DNA of 64,000 nt from JAWKWH01 sp963669455 (GCA_963669455.1 OY770026.1:2294001-2358000), one strand, 5' to 3'; shown: positions 16,048-24,591, counted from the stretch's first letter. Notes: generated by a model from the sequence alone, not told the origin. Numbers and translations: made by a program.

Positions 16048-16413
16048 GTGGCCGATAGAGACGAGACGGACGGAACATATTTTAAGACATTGACGCTGGA
16101 CGTCGATTATTACCAATCCTTTTTGGACGATGTGGATATCCCGGGCGACAAAAGGGACGAATTGATTGAAACGCTGTGGGCTATTGTGGTCCAATTCGTC
16201 GATATGGGGTTTGGCATTCATCCCTTGCAGCAAGCCGGGCAGCAGGCCGGGCAGAAAACCGCCGCCGGATCAGATGAGCCGGACCGCATTGAGCATCACC
16301 CCGTAGTGACAAAAATGATCGCCCAAGCGGTCAATGAGAATGCGAGCAACACCGACAACCGACTAACAGGCAAGCTGAAGGAGGCATGGCCGGAAAGGAC
16401 AAACACACGATGA
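16048..16413 (+). CDS. Small protein partnered with the serine recombinase
   Basis: I start this at GTG 16048 after GGAAAG; an ATG at 15970 would add 26 unlikely residues. The 121-residue protein has the acidic helical segment DIPGDKRDELIETLWAIVVQ followed by FVDMGFGIHPLQQA, a pattern I associate with genes placed just upstream of large serine recombinases in this group. Its stop overlaps the recombinase start (ATGA), so the two are translationally coupled. It may be a recombination directionality or accessory factor (inference). Confidence 0.7.
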   Translation: MADRDETDGTYFKTLTLDVDYYQSFLDDVDIPGDKRDELIETLWAIVVQFVDMGFGIHPLQQAGQQAGQKTAAGSDEPDRIEHHPVVTKMIAQAVNENASNTDNRLTGKLKEAWPERTNTR

Positions 16414-17978
16414 ATACGGAGGAGACATTAACGCAGGCGGTTATTTATTGCCGCGTATCCAGCGTTAAGCAGGTTGAGGAAGGCCACGGGCTGGACTCTC
16501 AGGAAACAAGATGCCGCGAATATGCCCGGCGCAAGGGCTATGAGATTTTGCAGGTTTTCCCCGATCAAGGCGTATCGGGCGGCGTTCTGGATCGTCCCAA
16601 GATGCGGGAAATGCTGTCCTTTTTGCTGAACCAGTCAGAGGAAAACACGGTCGTCATTATCGACGATCTGAACCGTTTTTCCCGCGATGTTCGGGTGCAC
16701 TGGCAGTTGCGGGATTTGGTCAGGAACGCTGGCGGTGTTCTTGAAAGCCCTTCCATGAAATTTGGCGATACGTCAGATGATGTTTTAATTGAAAATCTGC
16801 TTGCTTCCGTCTCCCAACACCAGCGCCAAAAAAACGGCGAACAGGTTTCTCACCGTATGCGGGCAAGGGTGATGAACGGCTATTGTGTTACCACCAAGAT
16901 TCTTGGCTACCGTTACCGTCAGACAAAAGGCGAGGGCAAGGTTCTTGTTCGGGATGAACCTTTTGCCTCCATTATTCAGGAAGCGCTTGAGGGTTTTGCC
17001 TCGGGCCGATTCGCTTCGCAAACCGAAGTGCGGCGCTTCCTTGAGGCGCAGCCCGAGTTTCCAAAACAAACACCTGCGGGCGGCATCCGCATACAGAAAA
17101 TCACGGATATGCTGCGGCAACCGCTTTATGCGGGTTATATCCAGTCTGAGAGAATGAATGTCTCATTGCGCAAGGCTCGCCATGAAGGTTTGATTAGCTT
17201 TGAAACCTTTCAGAAAATCCAAAAGCGTCTTAAGGAGGCTGCGATAGCGCCCGCCCGTAAAGACATTCATCTCGATTTCCCCTTACGCGGATTCGTGACT
17301 TGCGGTGATTGCGAAAAGCCGTTGCGCGCCTGTTGGTCGCAAAGCAAGTCCAAAAAGAAACATCCCTATTACCTCTGCCACACGAAGGGTTGCGAGAGTT
17401 ACGGCAAATCCATCCGGCGCGATGATATCGAAGGCGATTTCGCGGCGCTTCTCCGGCAGATGCGCCCCAATGCCAGCCTGTTCCGCATAATCCGGGAGAT
17501 GGTCTACAACGCATGGAACCAGCGCACCGCGCAAATAGGAGAGGCGCGCAAAGCCATGCGCCGTGAAATCCTCAAACTGGAACGTCAAATCGACGGTTAT
17601 CTTGAGAAGATCGTCGATGCCTCCAGCGAACGCGTGATGAAAGCCTTCGACCGCAAGATTGACCAGCTTGAACATCAAAAGCTCCTAATGTCTGAAAAGA
17701 TGGAAAAAAGCTTCGCCCCACAGACCAGCGCGGCGCAGATGCTAGAACACCCTATGCGTTTCCTCTCAAACCCTTGGAAGCTCTGGGAAAGTGGCGATAT
17801 CATCTTGCAAAAACTGGTACTCAGACTGGCGTTTTCCGCCCCGCTGCCATACCACCGCAATGAGGGATATAGAACACCAAAAACCACCTTACCATTCAGT
17901 GTCTTAGGGGGTAATTCAGGTAATCAATGCAAAATGGTGGGCGGTGAGAGACTCGAACTCCCGACATCCTCGGTGTAA
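16410..17978 (+). CDS. Large serine recombinase (site-specific integrase)
   Basis: ATG 16410 overlaps the upstream stop (ATGA) and gives 522 residues. The order is a resolvase domain with catalytic Ser 17 (VIYCRVSSVKQ) and FPDQGVSGGVLDRPKM, a recombinase domain, a zinc ribbon with Cys pairs (TCGDCEKPLRACW ... YYLCHTKGC), a coiled coil, and a C-terminal tail. The last 14 residues (MVGGERLELPTSSV) are encoded by the complement of the tRNA-Val 3' half, so the stop codon itself lies in the tRNA. This shows integration at the tRNA and probable use of its 3' end as attachment site. Confidence 0.93.
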   Translation: MNTEETLTQAVIYCRVSSVKQVEEGHGLDSQETRCREYARRKGYEILQVFPDQGVSGGVLDRPKMREMLSFLLNQSEENTVVIIDDLNRFSRDVRVHWQLRDLVRNAGGVLESPSMKFGDTSDDVLIENLLASVSQHQRQKNGEQVSHRMRARVMNGYCVTTKILGYRYRQTKGEGKVLVRDEPFASIIQEALEGFASGRFASQTEVRRFLEAQPEFPKQTPAGGIRIQKITDMLRQPLYAGYIQSERMNVSLRKARHEGLISFETFQKIQKRLKEAAIAPARKDIHLDFPLRGFVTCGDCEKPLRACWSQSKSKKKHPYYLCHTKGCESYGKSIRRDDIEGDFAALLRQMRPNASLFRIIREMVYNAWNQRTAQIGEARKAMRREILKLERQIDGYLEKIVDASSERVMKAFDRKIDQLEHQKLLMSEKMEKSFAPQTSAAQMLEHPMRFLSNPWKLWESGDIILQKLVLRLAFSAPLPYHRNEGYRTPKTTLPFSVLGGNSGNQCKMVGGERLELPTSSV

Positions 17979-18010
17979 ACGAGGCGCTCTACCAACTGAG
18001 CTAACCGCCC
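17935..18010 (-). tRNA. tRNA-Val (anticodon TAC)
   Basis: The minus strand reads GGGCGGTTAGCTCAG at the 5' end, an anticodon loop TTTACAC with TAC, a T-loop GTTCGAGTC, and acceptor ACCGCCC-A-CCA with encoded CCA. All four stems pair. The 3' half overlaps the end of the serine recombinase frame on the other strand. Confidence 0.97.
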
Positions 18011-18160
18011 GGAAGCGAATGGCGGTGTAGTGGCTCTGAGCGCTTAGCGCAAGAAAAAACTGCATTCCCACCACAGCAGCCTGTCTGAGGCCAGGGCCGG
18101 TTATCCCGCGAAAAAAGACCAGGCATTCGCCAGGCCATCCAAAAAGGTGCATCAATCTTG

Positions 18161-18189
18161 TTGACACACCTACGCGAAGCGCTTAATCC
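18161..18189 (+). promoter_or_regulatory. Probable promoter of tRNA-Asp
   Basis: A perfect -35 TTGACA (18161-18166) and a -10-like TAATCC (18184-18189) are separated by 17 bases and lie about 46 bases upstream of the tRNA. Confidence 0.55.
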
Positions 18190-18235
18190 ACCGCTCGTCT
18201 TCACCGGTGACATCGTCGCGGTGCCAGACAAATGC

Positions 18236-18312
18236 GCGGGTGTAGCTCAGTTGGTTAGAGTGCCGGCCTGTCACGCCGGAGGTCGCGGGTTCGAGTCCCG
18301 TCACTCGCGCCA
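18236..18312 (+). tRNA. tRNA-Asp (anticodon GTC)
   Basis: A 77-base cloverleaf with acceptor GCGGGTG/CACTCGC, anticodon stem GCCGGCC-TGTCACG-type loop with GTC, T-loop GTTCGAGTC and encoded CCA. A degenerate copy of its 3' region occurs at 21890-21930. Confidence 0.97.
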
Positions 18313-18630
18313 TTAAATCAATGGCTTATCCAAATTTGACATCTCCAGAAGCCGCAAGTTTTCGCAGTACTTGCGACTTTTTATTCGTTCTTTGCCCCCA
18401 TTGCTGTCTTCCTGCACTGGCGCGCGGTCAGCATTTCGGCCTGTTTCGGCCTGAGTTGGTGTATATCTCTTGCAACGTTCGGCTTGTCTGACGTCAGCAC
18501 CCATGGGACTTTTTTGGGCTTGTCGCCGAGGGTCTCCGCAAATTAGAGCACTTTTATTTGATGCTGATGCTCGTTGCTGAAAGGCGGCGGGCTTTTTTCC
18601 TATAAGACCGGGACCCACAACACGGTGATC
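18313..18630. other. Interval between tRNA-Asp and the sulfotransferase gene
   Basis: No convincing gene. A small inverted pair (GCCGCAAGTTTTCG / AGTACTTGCGACTTTTTATT) directly downstream of the tRNA could end its transcript. The rest looks like degraded attachment-site DNA. Confidence 0.35.
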
Positions 18631-19674
18631 TCAAACAGCAGCTAGTTTGACCAGCCGTTCATAAAGAGAGCTGCTGGTGTCTCTTAATTGGCTACAAACC
18701 TTGACGTTGATCGGTCGCTCTGCGGGACCTTTTACTTCCGACACAGTGCTCATCATGCGTTCTGGATGGCAAGCGATCTTTTCTCCAATTTGCTCGAGAG
18801 TTTTGGCCGGTTCGTCGCACAAATTCTCGAAACAAACGAATTGAATGTTGTTTCCCTCCAATTTGGACAGATTGGAATAAACATTTATCCAGAGCCTCAG
18901 CCAGTATTCCAAGGATCGCGGATTGCCAAGTTGACTTGAATGACCGAGATCAAATGCTCGATGCTCAAGTCCAAACTCATAGTGACCTAGCCAACGCATA
19001 TAATCCAACACAAACTGATCTCGACTTTGTTGCTTACAGAAATTCTCATGTTGCCGTAACAGTGAGGCGGAATGTTGTAGCGGTTCTCTGAAAGGCAGCA
19101 ATATCTGTGCGTCAGGAAAAGCACGAACAAGGCTTTCGATTCTAAGAATGTTGTTGTTATTCTTACACAAATACCGCTGCTTGCTGGGCAAGCTGGCGGA
19201 AATTATTGACGATACGTACCCCCGATACAATTGAAGAATTTCTTCATCAACGTGGTGTTCTACTAGCGCTGTTTTTTGAACATAGCTCCGGCGACAGAAG
19301 GTCAACCAGAACACTTCTTCAAACGCCTCAGGGCTGTCAAAACTGACTAGCAGGCCGTCTTTGTGTGCCCGTTCCTGGGCAGCCCCTGATCGGTAGTAAC
19401 TTTTTGAAATATTCCGCCATAGACGAGGTGCAAGAACAAAGGGCATGTCGCGGTAGGTTAGGGAGGCAAAATCGCCAGAGGAGTATAGTGTTCTGAATAG
19501 GATGCTGGTTCCCGCGCGGGCCAAACCGCAAACATAAACGGGCGGCTTCGTTGACTTATTTGCTTCTTTATTTCCAAGCAACAACTGGTCCATCGAAAAC
19601 GAAAGCGAGCGAACCGACTCGTACCGAAGTGCAATTCTGTGAAAGAACTTCTCTAAACTGCTGTATTCACTCAT
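18631..19674 (-). CDS. Sulfotransferase family protein
   Basis: The 347-residue protein has the PAPS-binding loop (PPVYVCGLARAGTSILFRTL, core at 50-59) and the 3'-phosphate-binding motif (ILLPFREPLQHSASLLRQ, Arg 196 and Ser 202). PAPS-dependent sulfotransferases move sulfate to hydroxyl groups of glycans, lipids or small molecules. This is the last gene of a four-gene minus-strand operon and overlaps the upstream gene by 4 bases. The region is AT-rich compared with the core genome. The acceptor is unknown, but the context suggests an envelope glycan or lipid. Confidence 0.87.
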   Translation of the reverse strand: MSEYSSLEKFFHRIALRYESVRSLSFSMDQLLLGNKEANKSTKPPVYVCGLARAGTSILFRTLYSSGDFASLTYRDMPFVLAPRLWRNISKSYYRSGAAQERAHKDGLLVSFDSPEAFEEVFWLTFCRRSYVQKTALVEHHVDEEILQLYRGYVSSIISASLPSKQRYLCKNNNNILRIESLVRAFPDAQILLPFREPLQHSASLLRQHENFCKQQSRDQFVLDYMRWLGHYEFGLEHRAFDLGHSSQLGNPRSLEYWLRLWINVYSNLSKLEGNNIQFVCFENLCDEPAKTLEQIGEKIACHPERMMSTVSEVKGPAERPINVKVCSQLRDTSSSLYERLVKLAAV

Positions 19675-20057
19675 AGACGAATCATTTTTCGCAATACAAT
19701 ATAAAATGCGCTGCTGATGGCTATGAACAAATTATCAATGTAATCAAAGTTTGGGATTTTTATCAATTCATTGTCTACGAATAAAAATTCAACTAGAATG
19801 TACATAGTAATAAAAATTAAAATGGTTGTAATTATTATAAAAATTAAAAAAACCATAGAACCAAAAATACGACGAGAATATTCAGGGATTGCAGATTCTT
19901 TCCAATGCTCAGATATTGCATCCGAGGATAAGACTTGCAGCGATTTTTTTGTATAGATCCAGCTTTTGATCAGACGTGCGCGAAACCTTTCGAGCAGAAA
20001 AATGTCAGCCAAGATGCAGGTTATGATGGTGGACGTAGTAGCCGCAATAGCGCTCAA
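19671..20057 (-). CDS. Small multi-pass membrane protein
   Basis: The protein has 128 residues. A first hydrophobic segment (MSAIAATTSTIITCILADIF) is followed by a basic loop (RFRARLIKSWIYTKKSLQ). A long strongly hydrophobic segment (FGSMVFLIFIIITTILIFIT) and a third near the C-terminus (YIDNLFIAISSAFYIVLRKM) complete it. It overlaps both neighbours by 4 bases (ATGA type), so it must be made with the sulfotransferase. No family recognised; a membrane anchor or scaffold for the sulfotransferase is possible. Confidence 0.75.
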   Translation of the reverse strand: MSAIAATTSTIITCILADIFLLERFRARLIKSWIYTKKSLQVLSSDAISEHWKESAIPEYSRRIFGSMVFLIFIIITTILIFITMYILVEFLFVDNELIKIPNFDYIDNLFIAISSAFYIVLRKMIRL

Positions 20058-20302
20058 GACCGTCGTTTCTCACTAGAGGAAGCTTGAGTTTGATGATGGC
20101 CTTGATTGCGTAATTTCTTCAGGAGGCGTTTTACCGGATACCAAATGAATGCGACGACTGCCAACAGTATGGATACAACGATGCCGATCGCTATTCCAAC
20201 TGTGGCAAGGCCTAGTCCTGGACCGACATAGGCCAGCGCTGGGGTACAAGCTACAAAGTAGCTAAACAGCAGTGTTAAGCTCAGTTTTTGCAAGTGTTCC
20301 AT
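20054..20302 (-). CDS. Small YVGPG-type membrane protein
   Basis: 82 residues: an N-terminal signal-like helix (LSLTLLFSYFVACTPALA), the short motif YVGPGLGLATVG, a membrane helix (IAIGIVVSILLAVVAFIWYP), and a basic cytoplasmic tail (VKRLLKKLRNQ). I have seen YVGPG small proteins of this layout beside polysaccharide and sulfation genes, but no function is established. Its start lies 22 bases inside the end of the upstream arylsulfotransferase-like gene and its stop overlaps the next ATG. Confidence 0.75.
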   Translation of the reverse strand: MEHLQKLSLTLLFSYFVACTPALAYVGPGLGLATVGIAIGIVVSILLAVVAFIWYPVKRLLKKLRNQGHHQTQASSSEKRRS

Positions 20303-21636
20303 TCAGTCATTTTCTTTTCACTGATGTGGATCGCGTTGAAGAGGCGCAAAACTTTTTCATCATTGTATCTATTCACGAAGTCAAACAAAATTGCGCCATC
20401 TTTGCTTACGTGAGTTACACGTCCTTGATTCCTCGAAATCATCAAAACGCTGCCATTGGGGTAAACTTCGTGGTCACCGCCCGCGACAGTGTATATGCCA
20501 TATGTTTCACCATCAACAATGGTCCGAGCCTGATTTTTGTCAAGACTGAGTTTTGCCACACGCGACCATGAATGATGATTACGATTGTCGAACACGGTGA
20601 TTGTGCCATCTGCATTCCAATCTGGATCGTGCTGCCTGCTAGTTAACCCCTGTCGAAACCATATTATTTTCTTGGTTGAGGGCCTTACGACAAAAACCAG
20701 GTTTAGGTGTCTCATGCTGACAAGCAAATCACCCGTATTGAATATCGGGTACTTGCCAACTATTTCCTCTCGCAAGGGGTCGACATCGTTCTGATGAAAA
20801 GGGTCTTGCAGGTAGACTGGGCTATTTTTCTGAGAACGAGCGTAAATCTTGGTATTGTTTGTTTGATCCGCCCATTTCCAATCACCCGGGTTTGTCAAGA
20901 TTTCAAACGCCGAGATGTCAGGGTTTGCCCGGATAACCTCCTCTATATGGATCTCGTTTTGGATGCTCCCATCTTCAACCGACAACGCAACTAGGTAATC
21001 ACCCCGCCATGCCCAGAAACCTCCCTGTCCATCCAGGGAAACTGAGTGGTGGTATTCGCCCTCGATCTGCCACAAGATATCTCCGCACCAACTCATTCTG
21101 AAAATCTTGTCCGATGATCTTGATATGAAAGATCCATCTTGAAGCAATGCGAGGCCCAATCCATTGACCCGGCGCTGTTCACGCGAGCCGCTTTGTTCAC
21201 CGTCGGGGAGTTGCCAAGATTTGCTTATCGACCCGTCGTGCTCAACGAGCAGATACCCATGAAGGCCAGATTTGAAGTCAAAAATCCCGTTAATCAACCA
21301 TCCGCCTGAATTCGTTTTGGACACATAAATAGGAGCAGCCCGCAGATCTGAGAACTGGTGGTCAACAATATCTATTTTGCTGGTGGTATATTCTTCGTGT
21401 TCAGGTGCCGGGAATTCTTCCCGTGGATGCAGGTATCGGGCAGGAGTTAGCCCAGCATCGCTTTGGACCTTTTCCCACGTTGTAGTTTTCTCGGTAGGGT
21501 CGCCGGCAACGAAAGCGTCAATTTCCTTTAGAGTCGAATGGGGCCAAACTTCGATAAATACCAAAATTGCCCCCAGTGCGAAACCGGCCAAGGCGACAAT
21601 ATACATGGCCGCCAAATATCTCACGGCTTTTTTCAA
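20281..21636 (-). CDS. Arylsulfotransferase (ASST)-family protein
   Basis: This 451-residue protein has one N-terminal membrane helix (LAAMYIVALAGFALGAILVF) and a large periplasmic beta-propeller-like domain. The ASST-type motifs include GSFISRSSDKIFRMSWCGDI, a repeated Trp-rich strand pattern, and RQHDPDWNADGTITVFDNRN with the conserved His-Asp and FDN. Members of this family transfer sulfate between phenolic donors without PAPS, though several bacterial relatives are uncharacterised. It is the first gene of the four-gene operon. Confidence 0.8.
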   Translation of the reverse strand: MKKAVRYLAAMYIVALAGFALGAILVFIEVWPHSTLKEIDAFVAGDPTEKTTTWEKVQSDAGLTPARYLHPREEFPAPEHEEYTTSKIDIVDHQFSDLRAAPIYVSKTNSGGWLINGIFDFKSGLHGYLLVEHDGSISKSWQLPDGEQSGSREQRRVNGLGLALLQDGSFISRSSDKIFRMSWCGDILWQIEGEYHHSVSLDGQGGFWAWRGDYLVALSVEDGSIQNEIHIEEVIRANPDISAFEILTNPGDWKWADQTNNTKIYARSQKNSPVYLQDPFHQNDVDPLREEIVGKYPIFNTGDLLVSMRHLNLVFVVRPSTKKIIWFRQGLTSRQHDPDWNADGTITVFDNRNHHSWSRVAKLSLDKNQARTIVDGETYGIYTVAGGDHEVYPNGSVLMISRNQGRVTHVSKDGAILFDFVNRYNDEKVLRLFNAIHISEKKMTEWNTCKN

Positions 21637-22094
21637 TTTCCGGTATTCCTTCTCTTGCTCTAGAAATGTTGCAACACAAGGTGGGAGGATCTGTCTGCAG
21701 AATTGTCAAAGCGCAGATGAAATCTTCCCGGCGGTCATCTTGGTTCCTATCTCGAACCACCAACCAATGCTAGATTAACATTCATGTGCGGCCAGGCAAC
21801 TTGCGACTAATCCGGTTCAATCCACATAGATCGCAAGAAGCTGGAGTCGCAAGATTTCCGAAGCGCTACGGGTCTTTGGGGGCAGGGCGACGGCCCGCCA
21901 CGCCGGAGGTCGCTCGCGCCATTTAATCCATGAAAATCAACCTTATATCTTTATAATTGCGCTGCAAACCGATTTGAAACTTGCAGGGTTTGTTCGCGCT
22001 ATTTTACCGGGCGCACGGGCAAAATCATCCGGTTCACCAATCAGGCCGTTAACGGAAGCTTAATTTTGCGGCGTCACTCTCATCATCGCTCAAC
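21637..22094. other. Intergenic region with operon promoter and tRNA-Asp remnant
   Basis: It should hold the promoter of the minus-strand sulfotransferase operon (near 21640-21780, AT-rich). At 21890-21930 lies the degenerate tRNA-Asp copy. No protein gene is convincing. Confidence 0.45.
21890..21930 (+). repeat. Degenerate tRNA-Asp 3' copy (candidate attachment-site remnant)
   Basis: ACGCCGGAGGTCG followed by CTCGCGCCA and a CATTTAATCCATG tail matches the tRNA-Asp anticodon arm, acceptor end and 3' flank. The 18 bases of the T arm are missing. Similarity continues past the CCA into flanking DNA, as expected for a duplicated attachment site. Confidence 0.65.
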
Positions 22095-22292
22095 ATGGAA
22101 ACTGAGATCATGTCCGATGATGTCGATTTACCTGATGAACTTGTAACGCGTGAAGCGATGCTGCGCAGAACAACAACCGACCGCCGCTCTGGCAGGGACA
22201 AACGCTTCTGGTATGTCAGAAAAAAGGAAGGCGACCGCCGCTCCGATGAAGACCGCCGAAAAGCGCCTGATCACGGGAAAAAACCGTTCTAG
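22095..22292 (+). CDS. Small highly charged hypothetical protein
   Basis: 65 residues (or 60 from Met 6 at 22110). The product is dominated by Arg, Lys and Asp with repeated RRS/DRR runs (TTTDRRSGRDKRFWYVRKKE). Such charged small proteins occur widely in Hyphomicrobiales without a known role. A 9-bp inverted repeat follows the gene at 22305-22346 and could be a terminator. Confidence 0.55.
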   Translation: METEIMSDDVDLPDELVTREAMLRRTTTDRRSGRDKRFWYVRKKEGDRRSDEDRRKAPDHGKKPF

Positions 22293-22598
22293 TGTCCCGA
22301 ATCCGAAGTTCGCCAGTGAGTGCGCAGGAAAAATGAAGCGAACTTCAAATCCACTTACGCATATATGATTCTCCTTGGGCGAAAAATGCCTCAACCGTAT
22401 TTCGGCGAGCGTTGGCTCGAAGGAAATCTGCTCCGGCGTGACTGACGCAGACTGAATACCGCGTGACGCCGGTATGGGGCCATTTATCCTTTGATTGGCG
22501 CAGCGCAACATATTTTGGCCATTTTAAAGGATATCCGCCTTGCGCGCATCCGGCCTGTCGGCTAATCAACCGACAGATCAAACTGGTCCGGATTCCCC
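22293..22598. other. Upstream region of the nuo operon
   Basis: It holds a 9-bp inverted repeat (GAAGTTCGC 22305-22313, GCGAACTTC 22338-22346) and a 32-base sequence (22358-22389) that recurs inverted at 50552-50583. The nuo promoter should be within it, but I cannot assign hexamers with confidence. Confidence 0.45.
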
Positions 22599-22964
22599 AT
22601 GACTGACCTTCTCAGCGCCTACCTGCCAATTATCATCTTCATCGGGGTGGCAGCCATAATCGGCATTGCTCTGGCGATCGCGCCATTTCTCATCGCCTAC
22701 CGCAATCCCGATCCGGAAAAACTGTCCGCCTATGAATGCGGCTTCAACTCGTTTGACGATGCCCGCATGAAGTTTGATGTGCGCTTCTATCTGGTGGCGA
22801 TTTTGTTCATCATCTTTGACCTTGAAGTGGCTTTTCTGTTTCCCTGGGCCGTATCATTCGGCGATATCGGCATGCTCGGCTTCTGGTCGATGATGATTTT
22901 CCTTGGAATTCTTACCATCGGCTTTATCTATGAATGGAAGAAGGGAGCGCTTGAATGGGATTGA
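22599..22964 (+). CDS. nuoA: NADH-quinone oxidoreductase subunit A
   Basis: NuoA is a small membrane subunit of complex I at the junction of the peripheral arm and the membrane. The 121-residue product has three hydrophobic helices, the loop motif YECGF (45-49) with the redox-sensitive Cys, and FDLEVAFLFPW (73-83), as the family requires. It starts the nuo operon and overlaps nuoB by 10 bases. Confidence 0.97.
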   Translation: MTDLLSAYLPIIIFIGVAAIIGIALAIAPFLIAYRNPDPEKLSAYECGFNSFDDARMKFDVRFYLVAILFIIFDLEVAFLFPWAVSFGDIGMLGFWSMMIFLGILTIGFIYEWKKGALEWD

Positions 22965-23536
22965 GCGACGGTTCTTCGACACTTCTCGCACCGAAGCCGA
23001 AGGGTATTATTGACCCGGCCACCGGCAAACCGGTCGGCAGCGATGATGCGTTTTTCGGTGAAATCAATGCCGAACTGGCCGATAAGGGATTTTTGGTCAC
23101 CTCGTCCGATGCACTGGTCACCTGGGCGCGCACCGGTTCGCTGATGTGGATGACATTCGGCCTGGCCTGTTGCGCCGTCGAGATGATGCATATTTCGATG
23201 CCCAGATATGATGCCGAGCGCTTCGGCATCGCACCACGCGCCTCGCCGCGCCAGTCCGATGTGATGATCGTTGCCGGCACGCTCACCAACAAGATGGCGC
23301 CGGCACTGCGCAAGGTCTACGACCAGATGCCCGAGCCACGTTATGTGATCTCGATGGGGTCATGCGCCAATGGCGGTGGCTATTATCACTATTCCTATTC
23401 GGTGGTGCGCGGCTGCGACCGGATTGTTCCGGTCGATATTTATGTTCCAGGCTGCCCGCCGACGGCGGAAGCGCTGCTTTACGGTATTCTTCTTTTGCAA
23501 AAGAAAATTCGCCGTACTGGTACGATAGAACGATAG
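22955..23536 (+). CDS. nuoB: NADH-quinone oxidoreductase subunit B (cluster N2)
   Basis: NuoB binds the terminal 4Fe-4S cluster N2 that reduces quinone. The cluster ligands are visible as the tandem Cys 72-73 (GLACCAVEM), Cys 137 (SMGSCANGG) and Cys 167 (VPGCPPT). Length (193 aa) is normal for alphaproteobacteria, including the 35-residue N-terminal extension. It overlaps nuoA by 10 bases and is followed by nuoC after 9 bases. Confidence 0.98.
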   Translation: MGLSDGSSTLLAPKPKGIIDPATGKPVGSDDAFFGEINAELADKGFLVTSSDALVTWARTGSLMWMTFGLACCAVEMMHISMPRYDAERFGIAPRASPRQSDVMIVAGTLTNKMAPALRKVYDQMPEPRYVISMGSCANGGGYYHYSYSVVRGCDRIVPVDIYVPGCPPTAEALLYGILLLQKKIRRTGTIER

Positions 23537-23545
23537 GAGGCGGGC

Positions 23546-24154
23546 ATGAGCGAGGCGCTGATGGATCTGGCTGCCTATATCAAGGAAAAGCTTGATGCGC
23601 AGGTCAGTGACGCAACAGTTGCGTTCGGTGAACTGACCATTGAAACAGAACCCGGCGATATTCTCGATGTGCTGAGTTTTTTAAAACGCGATGTGCAATG
23701 CCAGTTTATCTCCTTTATTGATGTAAGCGGCGCCGACTATCCGGGCCGCGAGCGGCGGTTTGACCTCGTCTATCACCTGCTGTCACCGCGCCAGAATATC
23801 CGTATCCGCATTCGTGTCATGACCGACGAGACGACACCGATCCCGTCTGCCACCGAGATTTTTCCTGGCGCCGACTGGTTCGAGCGTGAGGCTTATGATC
23901 TCTACGGCATCCTGTTTACCGGCCATCCCGATCTGCGCCGGCTGCTGACGGATTATGGTTTCGACGGTCATCCGCTGCGCAAGGATTTTCCGGTGACCGG
24001 CTTCGTTGAGGTTCGCTATGATGACGAGGTCAAGCGTGTTGTCTATGAGCCGGTGGAGCTGAAGCAGGAGTTTCGCAATTTCGACTTCCTGTCGCCATGG
24101 GAAGGCACCGACTATGTGTTGCCCGGCGATGAAAAAGCGGAGGAAAAACACTGA
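23546..24154 (+). CDS. nuoC: NADH-quinone oxidoreductase subunit C
   Basis: NuoC (30-kDa type) is part of the hydrophilic arm beside NuoD. The 202-residue product contains the family signature WFEREAYDLYGILFTGHPDL at 111-130 followed by RRLLTDYGFDGHPLRKDFP. It is a separate gene rather than the NuoCD fusion of enterobacteria. Its stop overlaps the ATG of the following non-nuo gene (TGATG). Confidence 0.98.
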   Translation: MSEALMDLAAYIKEKLDAQVSDATVAFGELTIETEPGDILDVLSFLKRDVQCQFISFIDVSGADYPGRERRFDLVYHLLSPRQNIRIRIRVMTDETTPIPSATEIFPGADWFEREAYDLYGILFTGHPDLRRLLTDYGFDGHPLRKDFPVTGFVEVRYDDEVKRVVYEPVELKQEFRNFDFLSPWEGTDYVLPGDEKAEEKH

Positions 24155-24591
24155 TGGCTGAAGCGCTGAATGGTCAATGTCTTTGCGGCTCGGTCAAATT
24201 CACAGCCGTGCCTGTCGAACAAAAGATGGGTACTTGCCATTGCGGCATGTGCCGGCGGTGGACCGGCGGTACATTCATGTCGGTAAATTGCGGCGATACG
24301 GTAAAATTTACTGCCGACGCCGAGCTGGGCAGCTTCAAGAGCTCTTCATGGGGCGAGCGGAAATTCTGCAAGGCCTGCGGATCGACGATCCTCTGGCAGA
24401 CCCAGGACGGCAAATTCCAGCAAGTATCAGTGCACACGTTCGACGATGCCGCCGACTTTGAATTCGCCACGCAGATATTCATCGACAAGAAGCCCGGCAA
24501 TTATGAATTCGCCAATCAGACGAAAAACATGACCGAGGCGGAAGTCTTTGCGATGTTTGCGCCAGATGGAGGTGATGTCGACAATGGCTGA
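24154..24591 (+). CDS. GFA-family (CENP-V/GFA domain) zinc protein
   Basis: The 145-residue protein has the Cys pattern of the GFA/CENP-V fold: Cys 9 and 11, Cys 28, 30 and 33 (CHCGMC), and Cys 72 and 75 (FCKACGS), which bind two zinc ions. The family includes S-(hydroxymethyl)glutathione synthase, but most members are uncharacterised. It is wedged between nuoC and nuoD, coupled to nuoC by TGATG and overlapping nuoD by 8 bases, so it is transcribed with complex I. Confidence 0.9.
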   Translation: MAEALNGQCLCGSVKFTAVPVEQKMGTCHCGMCRRWTGGTFMSVNCGDTVKFTADAELGSFKSSSWGERKFCKACGSTILWQTQDGKFQQVSVHTFDDAADFEFATQIFIDKKPGNYEFANQTKNMTEAEVFAMFAPDGGDVDNG

